64,000 bases of DNA from assembly GCA_016703335.1 (NCBI GenBank), contig JADJCG010000007.1, positions 62,001 to 126,000 of the forward strand, read 5' to 3'. Below the pieces are notes generated by a model that did not search any database, was not told where the DNA came from, and was given only the letters and a program-made list of their open reading frames with translations. Both the position numbers and the translations under genes were made by a program. The number at the start of each line of letters is the position of its first letter. Position 1 is the first letter of the stretch. Of this stretch, positions 31,402 through 40,955 are shown piece after piece. Origin of the DNA: Caulobacteraceae bacterium (GTDB lineage Bacteria > Pseudomonadota > Alphaproteobacteria > Caulobacterales > Aquidulcibacteraceae).

Positions 31402-32203
31402 ATGGCCGACGCGCCTCCGATCCATCCCCTACGCCAGCGCATGATCGAAGACATGACGCTTCGAGGCCTCAACAGCGCCTCGCAGAAGACCTACCTCCGC
31501 GCGGTCCGCGCGTGTTGCAGCCATCTGCGGCGCAGGCCTGAGGAGCTGACAGCCGCCTGCGCTTCTTCTTGCGGGTGACACTCGGCGCCAGCGCCGAGAT
31601 TGACCGCGTGCCGATCCTCAAGGAGCGCCGCGCCCTTCCTGCCGTCCTCACGCCAGCGGAGGTGGCGCGCATCATCGCCGCAGCGCCCGGACTCAAATAT
31701 CGCACCGCCATCAGCGTGACATACGGCGCAGGGCTTCGCGCTTCCGGGACCGCTTCTCTCAAAGTCTCTCAACTCGACAGCAGCGCCATGACGCTCAGTA
31801 TCGAGCAGGGCAAGGGGCGCAAGGATCGCAAAGCCAAGTTGTCGCCGCAGCTTTGGAGACCTCTGCGCGCCTGGTGGATGGCGGAGCGACCCAAGCTTTG
31901 GCTCTTCCCGGGCCGCAGCGGCATTCTCAATCCGATCAGCCCACGTCAGCTCTCGCGTCAATTCATGCATGCGGTCGCCGCCGCCGACATCGACAAGCGG
32001 GGCGACGCATCACGCTGCATACGCTCAGGCACTCGTTCGCCACGCATCTGCTTGATGCAGGCGTCGATGTCCGCGTCATCCAAGTCATGCTCGGCCACGC
32101 CAAGTTAGAGACCACCTCGATCTACACGCAGGTGTCGCCCAAATTGATGCATGCAGCACAAAGTCCATACGACAGCCTGCCGCCACTCGACACGCCGCCT
32201 TGA
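31402..32203 (+). CDS. Tyrosine recombinase partner of the IS91-like transposase (frameshifted)
   Basis: XerC/D-like phage-integrase-fold protein of about 267 residues. ATG at 31402 follows GGGAGACCCAGC. The SAM-like N-terminal domain (LRQRMIEDMTLRGLNSASQK) is joined by a break near 31555 to the catalytic domain: RRALPAVLTPAEVARIIAA, GAGLRASGTASLKVS (first Arg region), and, after a break near 32005, LHTLRHSFATHLLDAG (HxxR) and LGHAKLETTSIYTQV (catalytic Tyr). Such integrases accompany a subgroup of IS91-like transposases and probably resolve or guide insertion. Confidence 0.85.
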
Positions 32204-32209
32204 TCTCGC

Positions 32210-33400
32210 GTGCCACGCTCAGACCTGGAGGTCGCGGACATCTTCCGCGCCCTCGGGCCGACTTATCGCGCGCGTAAAGCGGGGCATCTCAGCCTCGGTC
32301 AGTTGCGCGTCATGTCGGCGATCGAGACCTGCCGCACGGCGACACTCGGCGGCCATGTCAGCCGATGCGAGGACTGCGCGCATATCGATGTGGCGTACAA
32401 TTCATGCCGCAACCGCCATTGCCCCAAATGTCAGGCGGCTGCCGCCTATGATTGGCTGGAAGCTCGGCGCGCCGAGCTCCTGCCGGTCGCCTATTATCAT
32501 GTCGTCTTCACGCTGCCGGCGCCGATCGCCGACATCGCCTATGCCAACAAGGCGGTGATCTACAATGCGCTGTTCAAAGCCGCCTCCGAAGCCCTCCTCA
32601 CCATCGCCGCTGATCCAAAGCATCTCGGCGCCAAAATCGGCGTCACCATGGTGCTGCACACCTGGGGCTCAGCGCTCACCCATCACCCGCACGTGCATTG
32701 CATCATCCCCGGCGGCGGCGTTGCACCCGACGGCGAGCGATGGATCCCATGCCGGCACAATTTCTTTCTGCCCGTGCGCGTGCTGTCGCGGCTGTTTCGG
32801 CGCCTGATGCTGCAACGCCTTGTCGCCGCGCACGTCGACGGCGCGCTTCGCTTCTTCGGCGATCATGCCAATCTCAGCAACATCGATGCGTTTCGCGCCT
32901 TCTTGAAGCCGCTCCATCGCAACGATTGGGTGGTCTACGCCAAGCGCCCGTTCGCGGGGCCTGATCAAGTGCTCTCGTATCTCGCGCGCTACACCCACCG
33001 CGTCGCCATCGCCAACAGCAGGCTTGTCGCTTTCGAGGCCGGCCGCGTCACCTTCAAGTGGAAGGACTATCGGCGTGAAGGCCAAGACCGCTACGGCCTC
33101 ATAACGCTTGACGGCGACGACTTCATCCGCCGCTTCCTGCTTCACGTTCTGCCGGATGGCTTTCACCGCATTCGACATTACGGTCTCTTCGCCAACACCG
33201 CGCGCGCCGACAACCTCGCCCTCGCGCGACATTTGCTTGACGCTGCGCCGCCAGCACCGTCGCCTACCGAGCCTGAAGCAGCGCCAGCGCCGAAGCCGTG
33301 CCCATGCTGTGGCGGCCGTCTCATCTTGATCGAAGCCTTCGAGCGCGGCAGCGCACCGCAACGCCGCGCGGCTTCACCTCTGTGGTGCGACACATCATGA
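32210..33400 (+). CDS. IS91-family transposase (HUH rolling-circle)
   Basis: Intact 396-residue transposase. GTG at 32210. An N-terminal zinc-binding domain (CEDC ... CRNRHCPKC, residues about 48-75) is followed by the HUH metal motif HPHVHCIIPGGG (about 163) and the tyrosine motif LSYLARYTHRVAIANSRL (about 255). The C-terminus has a further CPCCGG. It nicks single-stranded DNA and transposes by a rolling-circle-like process. No frame break, unlike most genes to its left. Confidence 0.95.
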   Translation: MPRSDLEVADIFRALGPTYRARKAGHLSLGQLRVMSAIETCRTATLGGHVSRCEDCAHIDVAYNSCRNRHCPKCQAAAAYDWLEARRAELLPVAYYHVVFTLPAPIADIAYANKAVIYNALFKAASEALLTIAADPKHLGAKIGVTMVLHTWGSALTHHPHVHCIIPGGGVAPDGERWIPCRHNFFLPVRVLSRLFRRLMLQRLVAAHVDGALRFFGDHANLSNIDAFRAFLKPLHRNDWVVYAKRPFAGPDQVLSYLARYTHRVAIANSRLVAFEAGRVTFKWKDYRREGQDRYGLITLDGDDFIRRFLLHVLPDGFHRIRHYGLFANTARADNLALARHLLDAAPPAPSPTEPEAAPAPKPCPCCGGRLILIEAFERGSAPQRRAASPLWCDTS

Positions 33401-33871
33401 GCATGGCGAAAATTCACCTGCACCATCGGCGCTTAAGAAGCGCGCGACATTCGCGCGAAGCACGCCCACGCTTTGTGCACACGGCCGCGCGCCACAATCC
33501 GCGCCCGCGTCCCCCTTCAACGATGATCTTCATGCTATTGCGTCAAACAGCGCGCGTGCACAGCGTCACTCAACCGGCTTGCGCGTCACCGCCGACACCG
33601 AGGCTCGCGCTCAAATCCCCATAGCGCTCAGCGCTGCATCCCGCGGGTCAGCCATTGAGCTTTCTACGACACCCGCCCTCAATGGGGCGGACAGATTTGC
33701 GCGTGGGCGGGCGTCCTAGAAACCCAAACAATCCCTGCCTCGTGCGCCATAATTACCAACGGCCGTACGGCGCCATAGCGGCCGGTGGCAACGGGCCATC
33801 GCGGGGAGTTGATACTTCTGGAAGCGGCGTCGCCTTGATCCTCACAAGCTGAGTGCCAACTTCGACAGCGC
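33401..33871. other. Non-coding stretch at the right end of the IS91-like element
   Basis: No supportable gene in 470 bases. It contains the hairpin at 33673-33690 and probably the element end, but no boundary could be set. Confidence 0.5.
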
Positions 33872-34099
33872 ATGTCCGGGTCGGCGGGAGCCGACGCGGT
33901 GGGAACGAAACTGGACGCCAGAACCGGCACCGGCGCGAATTGGGCAGATCCGCTGTCACGTGGTATCGTTTTCATCTGCATGAATTGCTCGCGCCCGACC
34001 GCAACTGGCCGTGATGCGATGCTGCGCGTCTGGGGCGAGCGCGGGATCATCGCCGAGGTTGCGCGCAAGCTCAAATGCCGCGCCGAACGCGCGTACTGA
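33872..34099 (+). CDS. Small hypothetical protein (75 residues)
   Basis: Not firmly recognised. The C-terminal half (VFICMNCSRPTATGRDAMLR, VWGERGIIAEVARKLKC) resembles small zinc-ribbon proteins of alphaproteobacterial prophages in which a CxxC is followed by a helix and a second Cys pair; the second pair is missing here (KCRAERAY), perhaps through a late frame slip. No ribosome site stands out. Confidence 0.4.
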   Translation: MSGSAGADAVGTKLDARTGTGANWADPLSRGIVFICMNCSRPTATGRDAMLRVWGERGIIAEVARKLKCRAERAY

Positions 34100-34112
34100 T
34101 TCCCGCTTTAGA

Positions 34113-34912
34113 TCACTCCGAGTAGTCGTCCCGCAGGCGTCCAGAGATCGCCGTATAGATGGGCGTGTCTTGCGACGCAAAGAACTGCATTCGCGTGATC
34201 AGCCGTGACGGCGCATGCACGGGCAAGAAGCCACGTCTCGAAGGCATGTTCGGGCGCGCCGATAAATGGGATGTCAGCGCCAATGAAGCGCGGCCAATCC
34301 CTCCGCTCTGCCCCAGATTATGTCGAGAAGGCACGGATCGAATGCGTCGAAGCCGTAGCGCCCCACCGTCTGAGCGTGGGCCGTTTTCGCCAACGTGCGC
34401 ACGAAGGCGACGACATCAACGAACATTGACACGCCGGCGTGTCCCTCTTGGCGCATTCTTTCGCCGGCCGCATTGTCCATGAGAAGCATCCAGCTCTGCT
34501 CCTCATCGGGATCAACCGGACCTGCGTCTCGACCGTCCACGATTGCTGGCATTCGTGCGAACACCGGGAGCACCGCCTTCGCCGCGACGTCCTCGTGGCG
34601 CATCTCGGTGTAAATGACGCTTTCATCTTGGCGTGTGGGGATCGCCACGCGAATCTGGTCCGGCGGCTTCCGCTTGCCGCCTCGCGTTCCGTACGCGAGC
34701 CGCAAACCCCACATCATGTCGCGGAGCACACGCTGCTCAAATTTGGCGGTCATAACGCGACACGCCTCGCAGCTTGCCTTCGGTAAAACCAAACGACCGC
34801 CAAGACCATCGGCCACCGTGTGTTCGTCGCTCAGGGGTGGGTTCGTGGAGCCGCAGTAGATGCACCGATCCACGGACTCAAACCGCCGCTTGGTGACAGA
34901 CGCCATATTCAT
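34113..34912 (-). CDS. HNH-type endonuclease-like protein (frameshift near C-terminus)
   Basis: About 265 residues. From the ATG at 34912 (ASVTKRRFESVDRCIYCGST) it shows CIYCG, then LSDEHTVADGLGGRL and ASCEAC: two Cys pairs bracketing a DEH, the arrangement of HNH_5-type nucleases. The downstream domain (FEQRVLRDMMWGLRLAYGTR) has no known motif. Near 34285 the frame changes; continuation SRLITRMQFFASQDTPIYT stops at 34113. An apparent longer N-terminal extension upstream is the shadow of the neighbouring gene. Typical of mobile-element cargo. Confidence 0.6.
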
Positions 34913-34920
34913 TGGCGCGG

Positions 34921-35252
34921 TCAGCCGAACGCGGCGATGGCCGCCGCCAGCGCCGCCACCGCAGCGAATACCGAGATGCCGATAGCCATTTGGCAAGCGT
35001 GTTTGCCTCGCGGGCCAATGCGTTGGCTTGCTGCGCCGCCGCTGCGCAGGCGCCAAGGTCGGCCGCGGAGCGCCCCGTATTGGCAGCGGCTTCGGCATCG
35101 GCATCGGGCCTACGCGCCCGTTCCTTGCTTTCCAGCCAGGATTTCGCCCATCGCTGGCGATCCTCACCGTAGCGGCCGGCGGCAAGGTTTTCACGCGCGG
35201 CGGCTTCGCCGATCTCTTCGAACTTCGCGATTTCAGTCTCATAGACAGCCAT
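34921..35252 (-). CDS. Small helical protein with C-terminal membrane segment (frameshifted)
   Basis: Not recognised by family. ATG at 35252. Charged, alanine-rich helix (KFEEIGEAAARENLAAGRYG, QQANALAREANTLAK) predicted to coil, followed after a one-base slip near 34990 by a hydrophobic segment AIGISVFAAVAALAAAIAA and stop at 34921. A soluble coiled region tethered by a C-terminal helix is common in phage/ICE accessory proteins. About 110 residues. Confidence 0.55.
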
Positions 35253-35344
35253 GCGCCGACGCTACGCAGAGTCGGCTGATACGCCTACCGATCAGCGCGC
35301 CCCGCCGATAGCAAATAACGACGGGCGCAGTGTCGGAAACTGCG

Positions 35345-35467
35345 TCAGCTGCGCGGGCGCAATACGACCTCTTCGATGCCGTGCTGGCGAAGGTCCTTCA
35401 TAAGTCGCCACGTCGTTTCGCAACGCTCAATCTCTAGCTGAGCATTCAGTCGCTCGAACGACTCCAT
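35345..35467 (-). CDS. Tiny ORF (40 residues) in the mobile region
   Basis: ATG at 35467 encodes a 40-residue helical peptide (ESFERLNAQLEIERCETTWR, then LMKDLRQHGIEEVVLRPR). It overlaps the end of another short open stretch upstream (35468-35542 and further, WDEMDDRFVNRARACGVP) with an ATGA-like junction, which is what compact phage gene strings look like. No family recognised. The remaining bases of 35253-35617 show nothing else. Confidence 0.35.
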   Translation of the reverse strand: MESFERLNAQLEIERCETTWRLMKDLRQHGIEEVVLRPRS

Positions 35468-35617
35468 TCATGCATACGGGCTACAAACGCCGAGATTGGG
35501 CACCCCGCAAGCGCGCGCTCGGTTAACGAAGCGGTCGTCCATCTCATCCCACTCTCGTGGTTCACGACGCGGCGTGTTCAGTCCTGGTCACACCGGCATC
35601 TCAGCTCATGGCTCCAT

Positions 35618-35882
35618 TCACCTGACCAGATCACGCGACGCTTTCAGAAGCTCGCGAACATCCGTCGCGCCGCGACCGCCTGGCGGTGTGCTGACCGTGC
35701 TTCAGCGCGTTCCGATTTCCCGGCTGTGCGCCGCTGCCTGCTGCGCCCCCGTGCATCCGGCATCGCTTCTTGCCGCTCACTGCTGCCTGCTGACACGGCG
35801 TCCCCCGTCGGGTCCTCGCAAGGCAACGCGATGACAAGTGCGCCTTGTTGAGCGCCGCCAGTGCCCTCTTGCGTGTACTCAT
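35618..35882 (-). CDS. HGG-motif small protein, phage/ICE-associated (frameshifted)
   Basis: ATG at 35882 follows GGAGAACGAGCCC. The protein shows CLARTRRGTPCQQAAVSGKK and RCRMHGGAAGSGAQPGNRNA followed by LKHGQHT, the Cys-Cys-Cys plus HGG-x-S/G-G pattern of small proteins found beside phage-like gene blocks in Rhizobiales and relatives. A slip near 35690 leads to DVRELLKASRDLVR and a TGA at 35618. Probably a zinc-binding DNA- or structure-binding protein; function unknown. Confidence 0.6.
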
Positions 35883-36469
35883 GGGCTCGTTCTCCGTCCT
35901 TCTTCGATGACCCCACCCCCGCCACGGCGCCGACGACGGCCTGGCCGCCGGCTTGAACGTTGACATTCTCCACGATCACACGCTGCGTTGTGGTCTTGCC
36001 GCGGTGGCGGTTCAGCGTTTCGAGAAGAGTCGCAAAGGTGCGCGCGCTCTTATTCGCCATGCCGACGTACTGGGCGCGGAAGTCCAGCCGATCGCAGCGC
36101 TGGGCACGCACCAGCGAGTCGAGAGTGACGTGATGCATGGCGACGGCTTGAGCGGGCGATCATGCCCTTCGAGATCGTTCGTGGGCTCAAGGCCGTCAGG
36201 CTTGCATCATCGCGTTGACGCCTGATCGCCGGGAACTCTCCCACGAGATCGTCAGGCAGCTTGCCATTCGTGATGTTGCCGAACGCTTCGATGATGCCAT
36301 GCGTGAACGGCCCAGCGTGCTTGTAGGGACCGTCGACAAGCGCGCTGTCCGTGCGATCGCCGAAGGTAGCCAACACAGCCCCAGGCGCTTGGTCGAGCTT
36401 CAGCATGACCTTGCGGCCCGGTTCGATCGTGCCCGAGAGTTTGCACAACGGCGGCGGCTTACTCACCAC
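35879..36469 (-). CDS. Hypothetical mobile-element protein upstream of the HGG gene (frameshifted)
   Basis: N-terminal part VSKPPPLCKLSGTIEPGRKV, LDQAPGAVLATFGDRTDSAL and GIIEAFGNITNGKLPDDLVG; after a break near 36140 the C-terminal part (HHVTLDSLVRAQRCDRLDF, SARTFATLLETLNRHRGK, VENVNVQAGGQAVVGAVAG) matches a conserved alphaproteobacterial protein usually found just before HGG genes. These two parts may be one gene or two. The stop overlaps the HGG start. Function unknown. Confidence 0.55.
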
Positions 36470-36579
36470 GCCACCTACCGCCGGTCGGGTAGTTACACCC
36501 TCCTGCAGGTATCAGCGCTGTTTCACGCGACGCCTCAGTCGGGCCGTATTGTGAAGGAAGCGGGGAAGGACCCGTGACA

Positions 36580-36785
36580 TTGTCCGCCTTGTCCGGACGG
36601 CTTGTTTTGTCCGGTGCTGACTGGAGCCACATTTCGGCCCGGCGCTCGCCGCACGGACAGGTCGGACAGCCGGGGTAACCCCTTCGGGGGCTAACTCTCC
36701 GTGTCCGCCTTCTGTCCGGCGCGTCAGCGCCTCGTTTGAGGCCGGACAAACTGACTTGTCCGGCATTGTCCGATGTTGTCCGGCT
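36580..36785. repeat. Iteron-like array of TTGTCCGG motifs
   Basis: At least eleven GTCCG/CGGAC cores in about 200 bases, in both orientations: 36582, 36591 (palindrome GTCCGGAC), 36609, 36654, 36663, 36703, 36714, 36743, 36758, 36768 and 36778. The longer form is TTGTCCGG. Chance expectation for a given 5-mer on both strands in this length is below one or so. A stem CCGGGGTAACCCCTTCGGGG-like segment sits at 36671-36690. It fills the gap between the RepA-like ATPase stop (36787) and the next gene, suggesting a protein-binding array such as an origin. Confidence 0.65.
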
Positions 36786-36786
36786 C

Positions 36787-38015
36787 TCACTTTGCGGTCC
36801 TCCAAATCCAGCCATCAATTTCGATAATCCGCCCTTCTCGAAGAGATCGGTCTTGCCGCGTTGCACCGCTTTGCGGACCGCTTCAGTCGGGTTTTTGCCG
36901 CTCACGTCGGCGATGCCGAGACGTGTCGCTTCGGCGATTAGGTCTTTCTGCAGACAGCTTGTCGATCACTTGGGCAGGGAATATCGCCAGGCGGCCGCTG
37001 TCCCTTCTGTTCGAGAGGAGGTTGATGATCGCCTGCTCAAGAGTTCTTGAGCCGGGCTTGAGTGGCGCGGCCTTCACCGGGCGCGGTGCTCTCGCCATCT
37101 CGTCGATTTCAACGACGCACGAACGCTCTGGATGCCCGTCCTCGCCGATCACATCGAGATCGACTGTTTTGAGCTTGTAGGGCCAGCGCAGCGCTTGATC
37201 GCCCTTAGCGTCCGGCCCGTTGCGCTGCTTGCGTACCCACAAGACGCGCTGAGCAGGCCATGGAGGCGCTGCGTCGGCCACTGCTGGCGCTTCCTCTAGC
37301 CGCACGCCGAGCGCGACATCTGCGGCTCCTATGAGCGCGGACGAGCCACGAGGATCTTCACCGTCGCCAGATTTCGCTGTGTGAGCGACGACCAACACGA
37401 GCGCGTCAGTTTCCTCACCGATCCGCCGCAGTGTGCGCACGGCCGTGCTCGTCTGCCGGCTGTCGTTCTCCTCCAGGCCCGGCATCGCATCTCTGTACGT
37501 ATCGATGATCACTAGCCCGGGCGGTGCGCCGATCTCGCGCAGCGCTGTGGCTTCCCGCTTGATCGCAGCGATCAACGCGTCTGCATCGCCATTCTCCTCC
37601 GAGAACAAGTCGGGCGCTTCAGGCACGACGGCAAAGGGTAGCGGGCTGAAGTCATCTCGATCGAGGTGATTGGCCTGCATCCAAGCGACTGTCCGGAATT
37701 GGACTCCGCCAGCGTCCTCCGCGGCAACGTAGATCACGCCGGCGCACTTGGCCTTTTTGCCTAGCACCTCGTTTCCGAGCGCTACGCTCAAGCCAATATG
37801 CACGCCCCAAAAGCTCTTGCCGCATCCGGAAGGACCGAAGAGCAATCCAAAGCCTGTGCGAGGAAGTAAACCCGCACGAGCCAACGCCGCGGCCGAAGTT
37901 TGATGTCCGATGGATAGATGAACGAAAATCGATCCGCGGGATCGCCGCTGTCCTGCTCAGCTGGCAGTCGGAGGATCGCAGCGCCTCGGCCGTGACCGTT
38001 GATGTGAGTATGCAT
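36787..38015 (-). CDS. RepA-like AAA/RecA-fold ATPase (frameshifted)
   Basis: Hexameric-helicase-like ATPase of plasmid/ICE replication modules, about 409 residues. ATG at 38015 overlaps the primase stop (TGATG). N-terminus DRFSFIYPSDIKLRPRRWLV is joined by a slip near 37880 to GLLFGPSGCGKSFW (Walker A), IYVAAEDAGGVQFRTVAW, PPGLVIIDTYRDAMPGLEEN (Walker B) and LVLVVAHTAKSGDGEDPRGS, the RepA/AAA_25 pattern. Further slips near 36945 and 36840 give DVSGKNPTEAVRKAVQRGK and the end IIEIDGWIWRTAK. Followed by the repeat array. Confidence 0.85.
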
Positions 38016-39049
38016 CACGCGCCGCCCCCGTGGTTGAGAACGTCGAGCCAATCCAGATCAGTGGGCGCCGGCGCAATGATGATGCGAACGCGCTTCTGCA
38101 AACGGTCCCGCAGCGCCTCTGCCGCATCCAGCCCTTTGAAGTCGCCAAGCTTTGCAGCACGATCGCCATCGGCAGCGATGATAAGTTTTCTAATCGACGC
38201 TGGCGGCTCAAAGGCCTCAAGATTGCGGGTACCGAATGTTGCCCACGTAGCGACCTTGCGCAAAGTGTAGAACGCCAGCGCGGTCTCGACGCCCTCTGCC
38301 ACCGCCATCGTATCGTCGGTGATTTTGAACAGCCGGCATGCCGAGCCCTTGTAAGGGCCGTATGTGAGGCGATCGACAGAGCTTCCACGCTTGCCGCTTC
38401 CGTCTGGCTTAAGCTTCGTGAGCTGAACGCCGCGCAAGACGCCATTTCGGTTGTGAGCGAGAGCAAGCATCGCGGTACGCCCGTTTTCGTCACGGTGCTC
38501 ACGCAATGCGCCAACAGAGACAGCAAGGGCGGCGGTAGACGCTGGGATGCCGCGCATCTGCAGGTAGTTGCGCACGGCGCCGCCGGGCTCGGGTGCTTGT
38601 CCAGAGAGCGCTAAGTCAGCGCACTGCGCTAGTTGCCGTCCTTCGCGCACCGCTTTTTCGCGCAACAACTGCTGCTGTAGCTGCTTGCGCTCGGCGGCCG
38701 TCATTGGGGCAGCTTCGCTTTTAGTCAGATTGAGCTGAATACGCAGACTGCGATGGTCAGCGTGATTCAACGAATAAAGGTAGACGCCACGGCCGTCGGC
38801 GCGATCGCGAACGATAGTGCCACGGTCATGCTTGCTGTGCCCCGGTGTCGGAATGACGCCGTACTCGCCGCGCCAGTCGCCCCTCGTTCACGTGTGATTG
38901 CGAGAGCGAGGCCTGCTTTGCGTCGCCCCCTGCGTCCCGTCCGCATTCCAGTGCAGTGAAATGAAAGCACCATTGGCGCTCACGCGCTCGACGGCACTCA
39001 CACGCGCGCTTATCGTTGGCGCACTGCCTTGCGGCAGCTGAGCAACCAT
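38015..39049 (-). CDS. Toprim-domain primase-like protein (frameshifted)
   Basis: Phage/ICE-type primase of the DUF7146-Toprim group. The part from about 38890 down reads DWRGEYGVIPTPGHSKHDRG, TAAERKQLQQQLLREKAVRE, RNYLQMRGIPASTAALAVSV, then the Toprim core VAEGVETALAFYTLRK and KLIIAADGDRAAKLGDFKGL (acidic residues E and DxD-type). ATG at 39049 (VAQLPQGSAPTISARV) is a proposed start in another frame with a break near 38890, less certain. With the ATPase it forms a primase-helicase pair. Confidence 0.75.
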
Positions 39050-39174
39050 AATTGTTCTCGCTCGTAAGAAACTGCTCGTAAGTACTAGCATACGAATTGG
39101 CCCCTGTGTCTTTGCCGACGCTGGGTTTTCGTTGGCGGTGATGGGATCTTGCTCACGCGGCGGCTTGCGCTGGC

Positions 39175-39378
39175 TCAGCCATTGAGCGGAACGGGAAGCG
39201 ATGCGCGCCAGCGTTTGCGCGACTCTTCGGTGATCAACGTCTTGAGCCGGACCTTGACGGCCTCAAGCCGTCTCGCCGCCAACAGATCATAGACGGTAGT
39301 TTTGCTCAGACCATGCGCGGAGCAGAACTCCGGTATCGGCCAAAACTCGCGCTCAGCGCTTTCATCGTTTGTCTGCAT
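39175..39378 (-). CDS. AlpA/MerR-like excisionase or DNA-binding protein
   Basis: Intact 67-residue helix-turn-helix protein: EFWPIPEFCSAHGLSKTTVY then DLLAARRLEAVKVRLKTLIT, the winged motif of small excisionase/AlpA proteins (final strand reads a basic patch, ESRKRWRASLP). Such proteins direct excision with a cognate integrase; the integrase at 41049-42337 is the obvious partner. Length is typical. Confidence 0.8.
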   Translation of the reverse strand: MQTNDESAEREFWPIPEFCSAHGLSKTTVYDLLAARRLEAVKVRLKTLITEESRKRWRASLPVPLNG

Positions 39379-39703
39379 CTCTCTGCCTCAGATCGCGCCC
39401 ATACGTTGGCGGGCTGTGGCGGAAGGATTGCGAAAAGCCGTGTAGCTGCGGTAGGCGGATTAAATCCGGATGCGGCGGATAATATCCGGGCATCCTCTCA
39501 GGACCTTTGGCAGCTCTCCATCCCACGTCCGCACGGTCACAAGCGAGCAAGAGAGTCGAAATGCGAGATCGCAAACACGTCACGAAGATTTGGTTCGAAC
39601 ATGAAGAGGAGAAAGGTCGTTTGCGCCGTGTCTGCGTAATCGAGACCGATCTGCAGACCGACCCGCTTCAAGAGGGGATACGACACATCTGAAATGGATG
39701 ACC
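39379..39703. other. Mostly non-coding gap with one possible small ORF
   Basis: A plus-strand ORF at 39561-39692 (ATG after GAGAGTCGAA; RDRKHVTKIWFEHEEEKGRL, IETDLQTDPLQEG) could encode a 43-residue acidic peptide, opposite in direction to its neighbours. No family is recognised. The rest holds likely promoter sequence for the excisionase gene. Confidence 0.3.
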
Positions 39704-40127
39704 TCATCGCGGATGCAGGCGAATGGTCCGAAAAACCAAATCAGCATGGATGTAGTCCGTGTCGTCCCAAAGGGATGGCGCGAACAGCGTTAGCATTTCG
39801 CACGCGCTAGCTCGTCGCTTCGCGCAGGTAGCGCCCAGGATGATGGCAGCACCGACTGCCCGTCCGCCTGCGGCCTCGTACAGCTGCATAAGCTCGGCGA
39901 CCAACGCATCGGATTTCGGCTCTTCCGCCGCGTGACCGAATGCGTTGTTCGGCCAAATTCCTGTTCTCAACGGCAAAGCGACTTGGCTTGGCGATTTTTG
40001 GCAACGCGTTAGTTGTGAGCACTTGTGCTTTCGATGGCGGGAAGACGTGCCAGAGGCTTTCTCGATCTATCACCACGTTTGAGACGATCGGCAGACGATT
40101 GGTGCTGCTGTACTCTGCTGGCACCAA
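39704..40127 (-). CDS. Hypothetical protein (frameshifted)
   Basis: Not recognised. GTG at 40127, possibly starting up to 30 bases earlier. First frame PAEYSSTNRLPIVSNVVIDR and HVFPPSKAQVLTTNALPKI; after a slip near 39960 LVAELMQLYEAAGGRAVGAA, ending DDTDYIHADLVFRTIRLH at 39704. About 140 residues, soluble, no known motif. Its setting between an excisionase and an integrase marks it as element cargo. 40128-40319 shows nothing further. Confidence 0.4.
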
Positions 40128-40319
40128 AATCGCGGTCGCATCGAATCCCGCGTTTTCTTGGCTCAGTTAATGCAGGCGGGCCAAGTCATCGGGATCGATT
40201 GTTGAAAGCAACGCTTCGCCCTCAACTAGGCCCTTCACTTTAACGCGCTCGTGATGCGATGCGCTCCGGCGCATGGCGACTGCGAGCACGTCCACCGGCT
40301 TGAATTCACCACAGCGGTA

Positions 40320-40547
40320 TCATCTTCCAAACTCAAACCGATCCAATCCAGGAGATCGGGTAGTTACCCCCCTGTCGACGCTACCGTCGAAATAAGCACA
40401 CGGCATCGCGATTGCCGCCGTACATAATCCAAACAAGAGCAAGACGGGCGGCCACACGGATGCGTCCTCGTAGTGAGTCCAAAACGCGCGCGAGCGCCTC
40501 GCAACATACGCCGCCCACTGCTTTTGGTATCCTATCCAACGCCGCAT
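40320..40547 (-). CDS. Small membrane protein
   Basis: ATG at 40547 lies seven bases after AGGAG (a second ATG at 40553 is too close to it). Basic N-terminus RRWIGYQKQWAAYVARRSRA then FWTHYEDASVWPPVLLLFGL and CTAAIAMPCAYFDG, a single membrane helix. About 75 residues, not recognised. Could be an element-encoded small regulator or holin-like protein; no evidence for either. Confidence 0.4.
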   Translation of the reverse strand: MRRWIGYQKQWAAYVARRSRAFWTHYEDASVWPPVLLLFGLCTAAIAMPCAYFDGSVDRGVTTRSPGLDRFEFGR

Positions 40548-40955
40548 CGACATTCTCCTGGCCTCCGTTGAGATCGGCCAACAACAGTCGACAATGACCG
40601 GACCATATACGCCACCACGCGTCTCGATCGCTTAGTCGTTCCGGCCGCAACGCCGTCTCCATTCCACGCGTACCACCCAGGATGGACCGTCGCCGAGATC
40701 AAGAACGTTGAAGCATTCGCGACCAAATGCTCGCATGGCCTCTACGCAGTGTCTGTCAGCAGTGATGGCATTGAGCCATGACTTCGGCGGGCCAGCCGGA
40801 TCGGCGCGTGATGCGAGAGCATTCAGCGTCAGCATCAGCCGAAGCTGGCGCTTCGCCGTGCTCTTTGAATGAGTACGCAGGATTCGGCGTCACATGCGCC
40901 TGCCCCGCAACCACGGAAAAATCGCCTTCGCGATACTCGCAATTCGCTTTGCCAT
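40548..40955 (-). CDS. Hypothetical protein (probable frameshifts)
   Basis: ATG at 40955 follows AGGGAGGCGCGATAA, a strong ribosome site. The frame AKRIASIAK slips into GDFSVVAGQAHVTPNPAYSF, then (near 40830) ALASRADPAGPPKSWLNAIT, CFNVLDLGDGPSWVVRVEW, and (near 40655) DAWWRIWSGHCRLLLADLNG. Joined this gives about 130 residues. No family known. The reconstruction is tentative; the 3' end may overlap the next small gene. Confidence 0.35.

Larger units (their letters stand above)
31402..33690 (+). mobile_element. IS91-like element with tyrosine recombinase and HUH transposase
   Basis: Two genes in tandem, a tyrosine recombinase (31402-32203) and an IS91-family rolling-circle transposase (32210-33400), six bases apart. 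Codon use and the intact transposase contrast with the broken genes to the left. A 6-bp hairpin CCGCCC/GGGCGG at 33673-33690 may belong to the replication end. The real ends are not fixed: IS91 elements lack long inverted repeats and target duplications. Bounds given are the coding core plus that hairpin. Confidence 0.75.

Noticed and set aside
34913..35242. A 110-residue N-terminal extension of the HNH-like protein
   Set aside because: The extension is arginine/proline-rich shadow sequence of the small coiled protein encoded in another frame at 34921-35252.
36671..36690. Hairpin CCGGGGTAACCCCTTCGGGG as a terminator of the ATPase gene
   Set aside because: No T tract on either strand and it lies inside the repeat array, so it was left as part of that array.
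36580..36785. CRISPR array reading of the TTGTCCGG repeats
   Set aside because: Repeat units are only 6-8 bases, irregularly spaced and in both orientations, and no cas gene is present.
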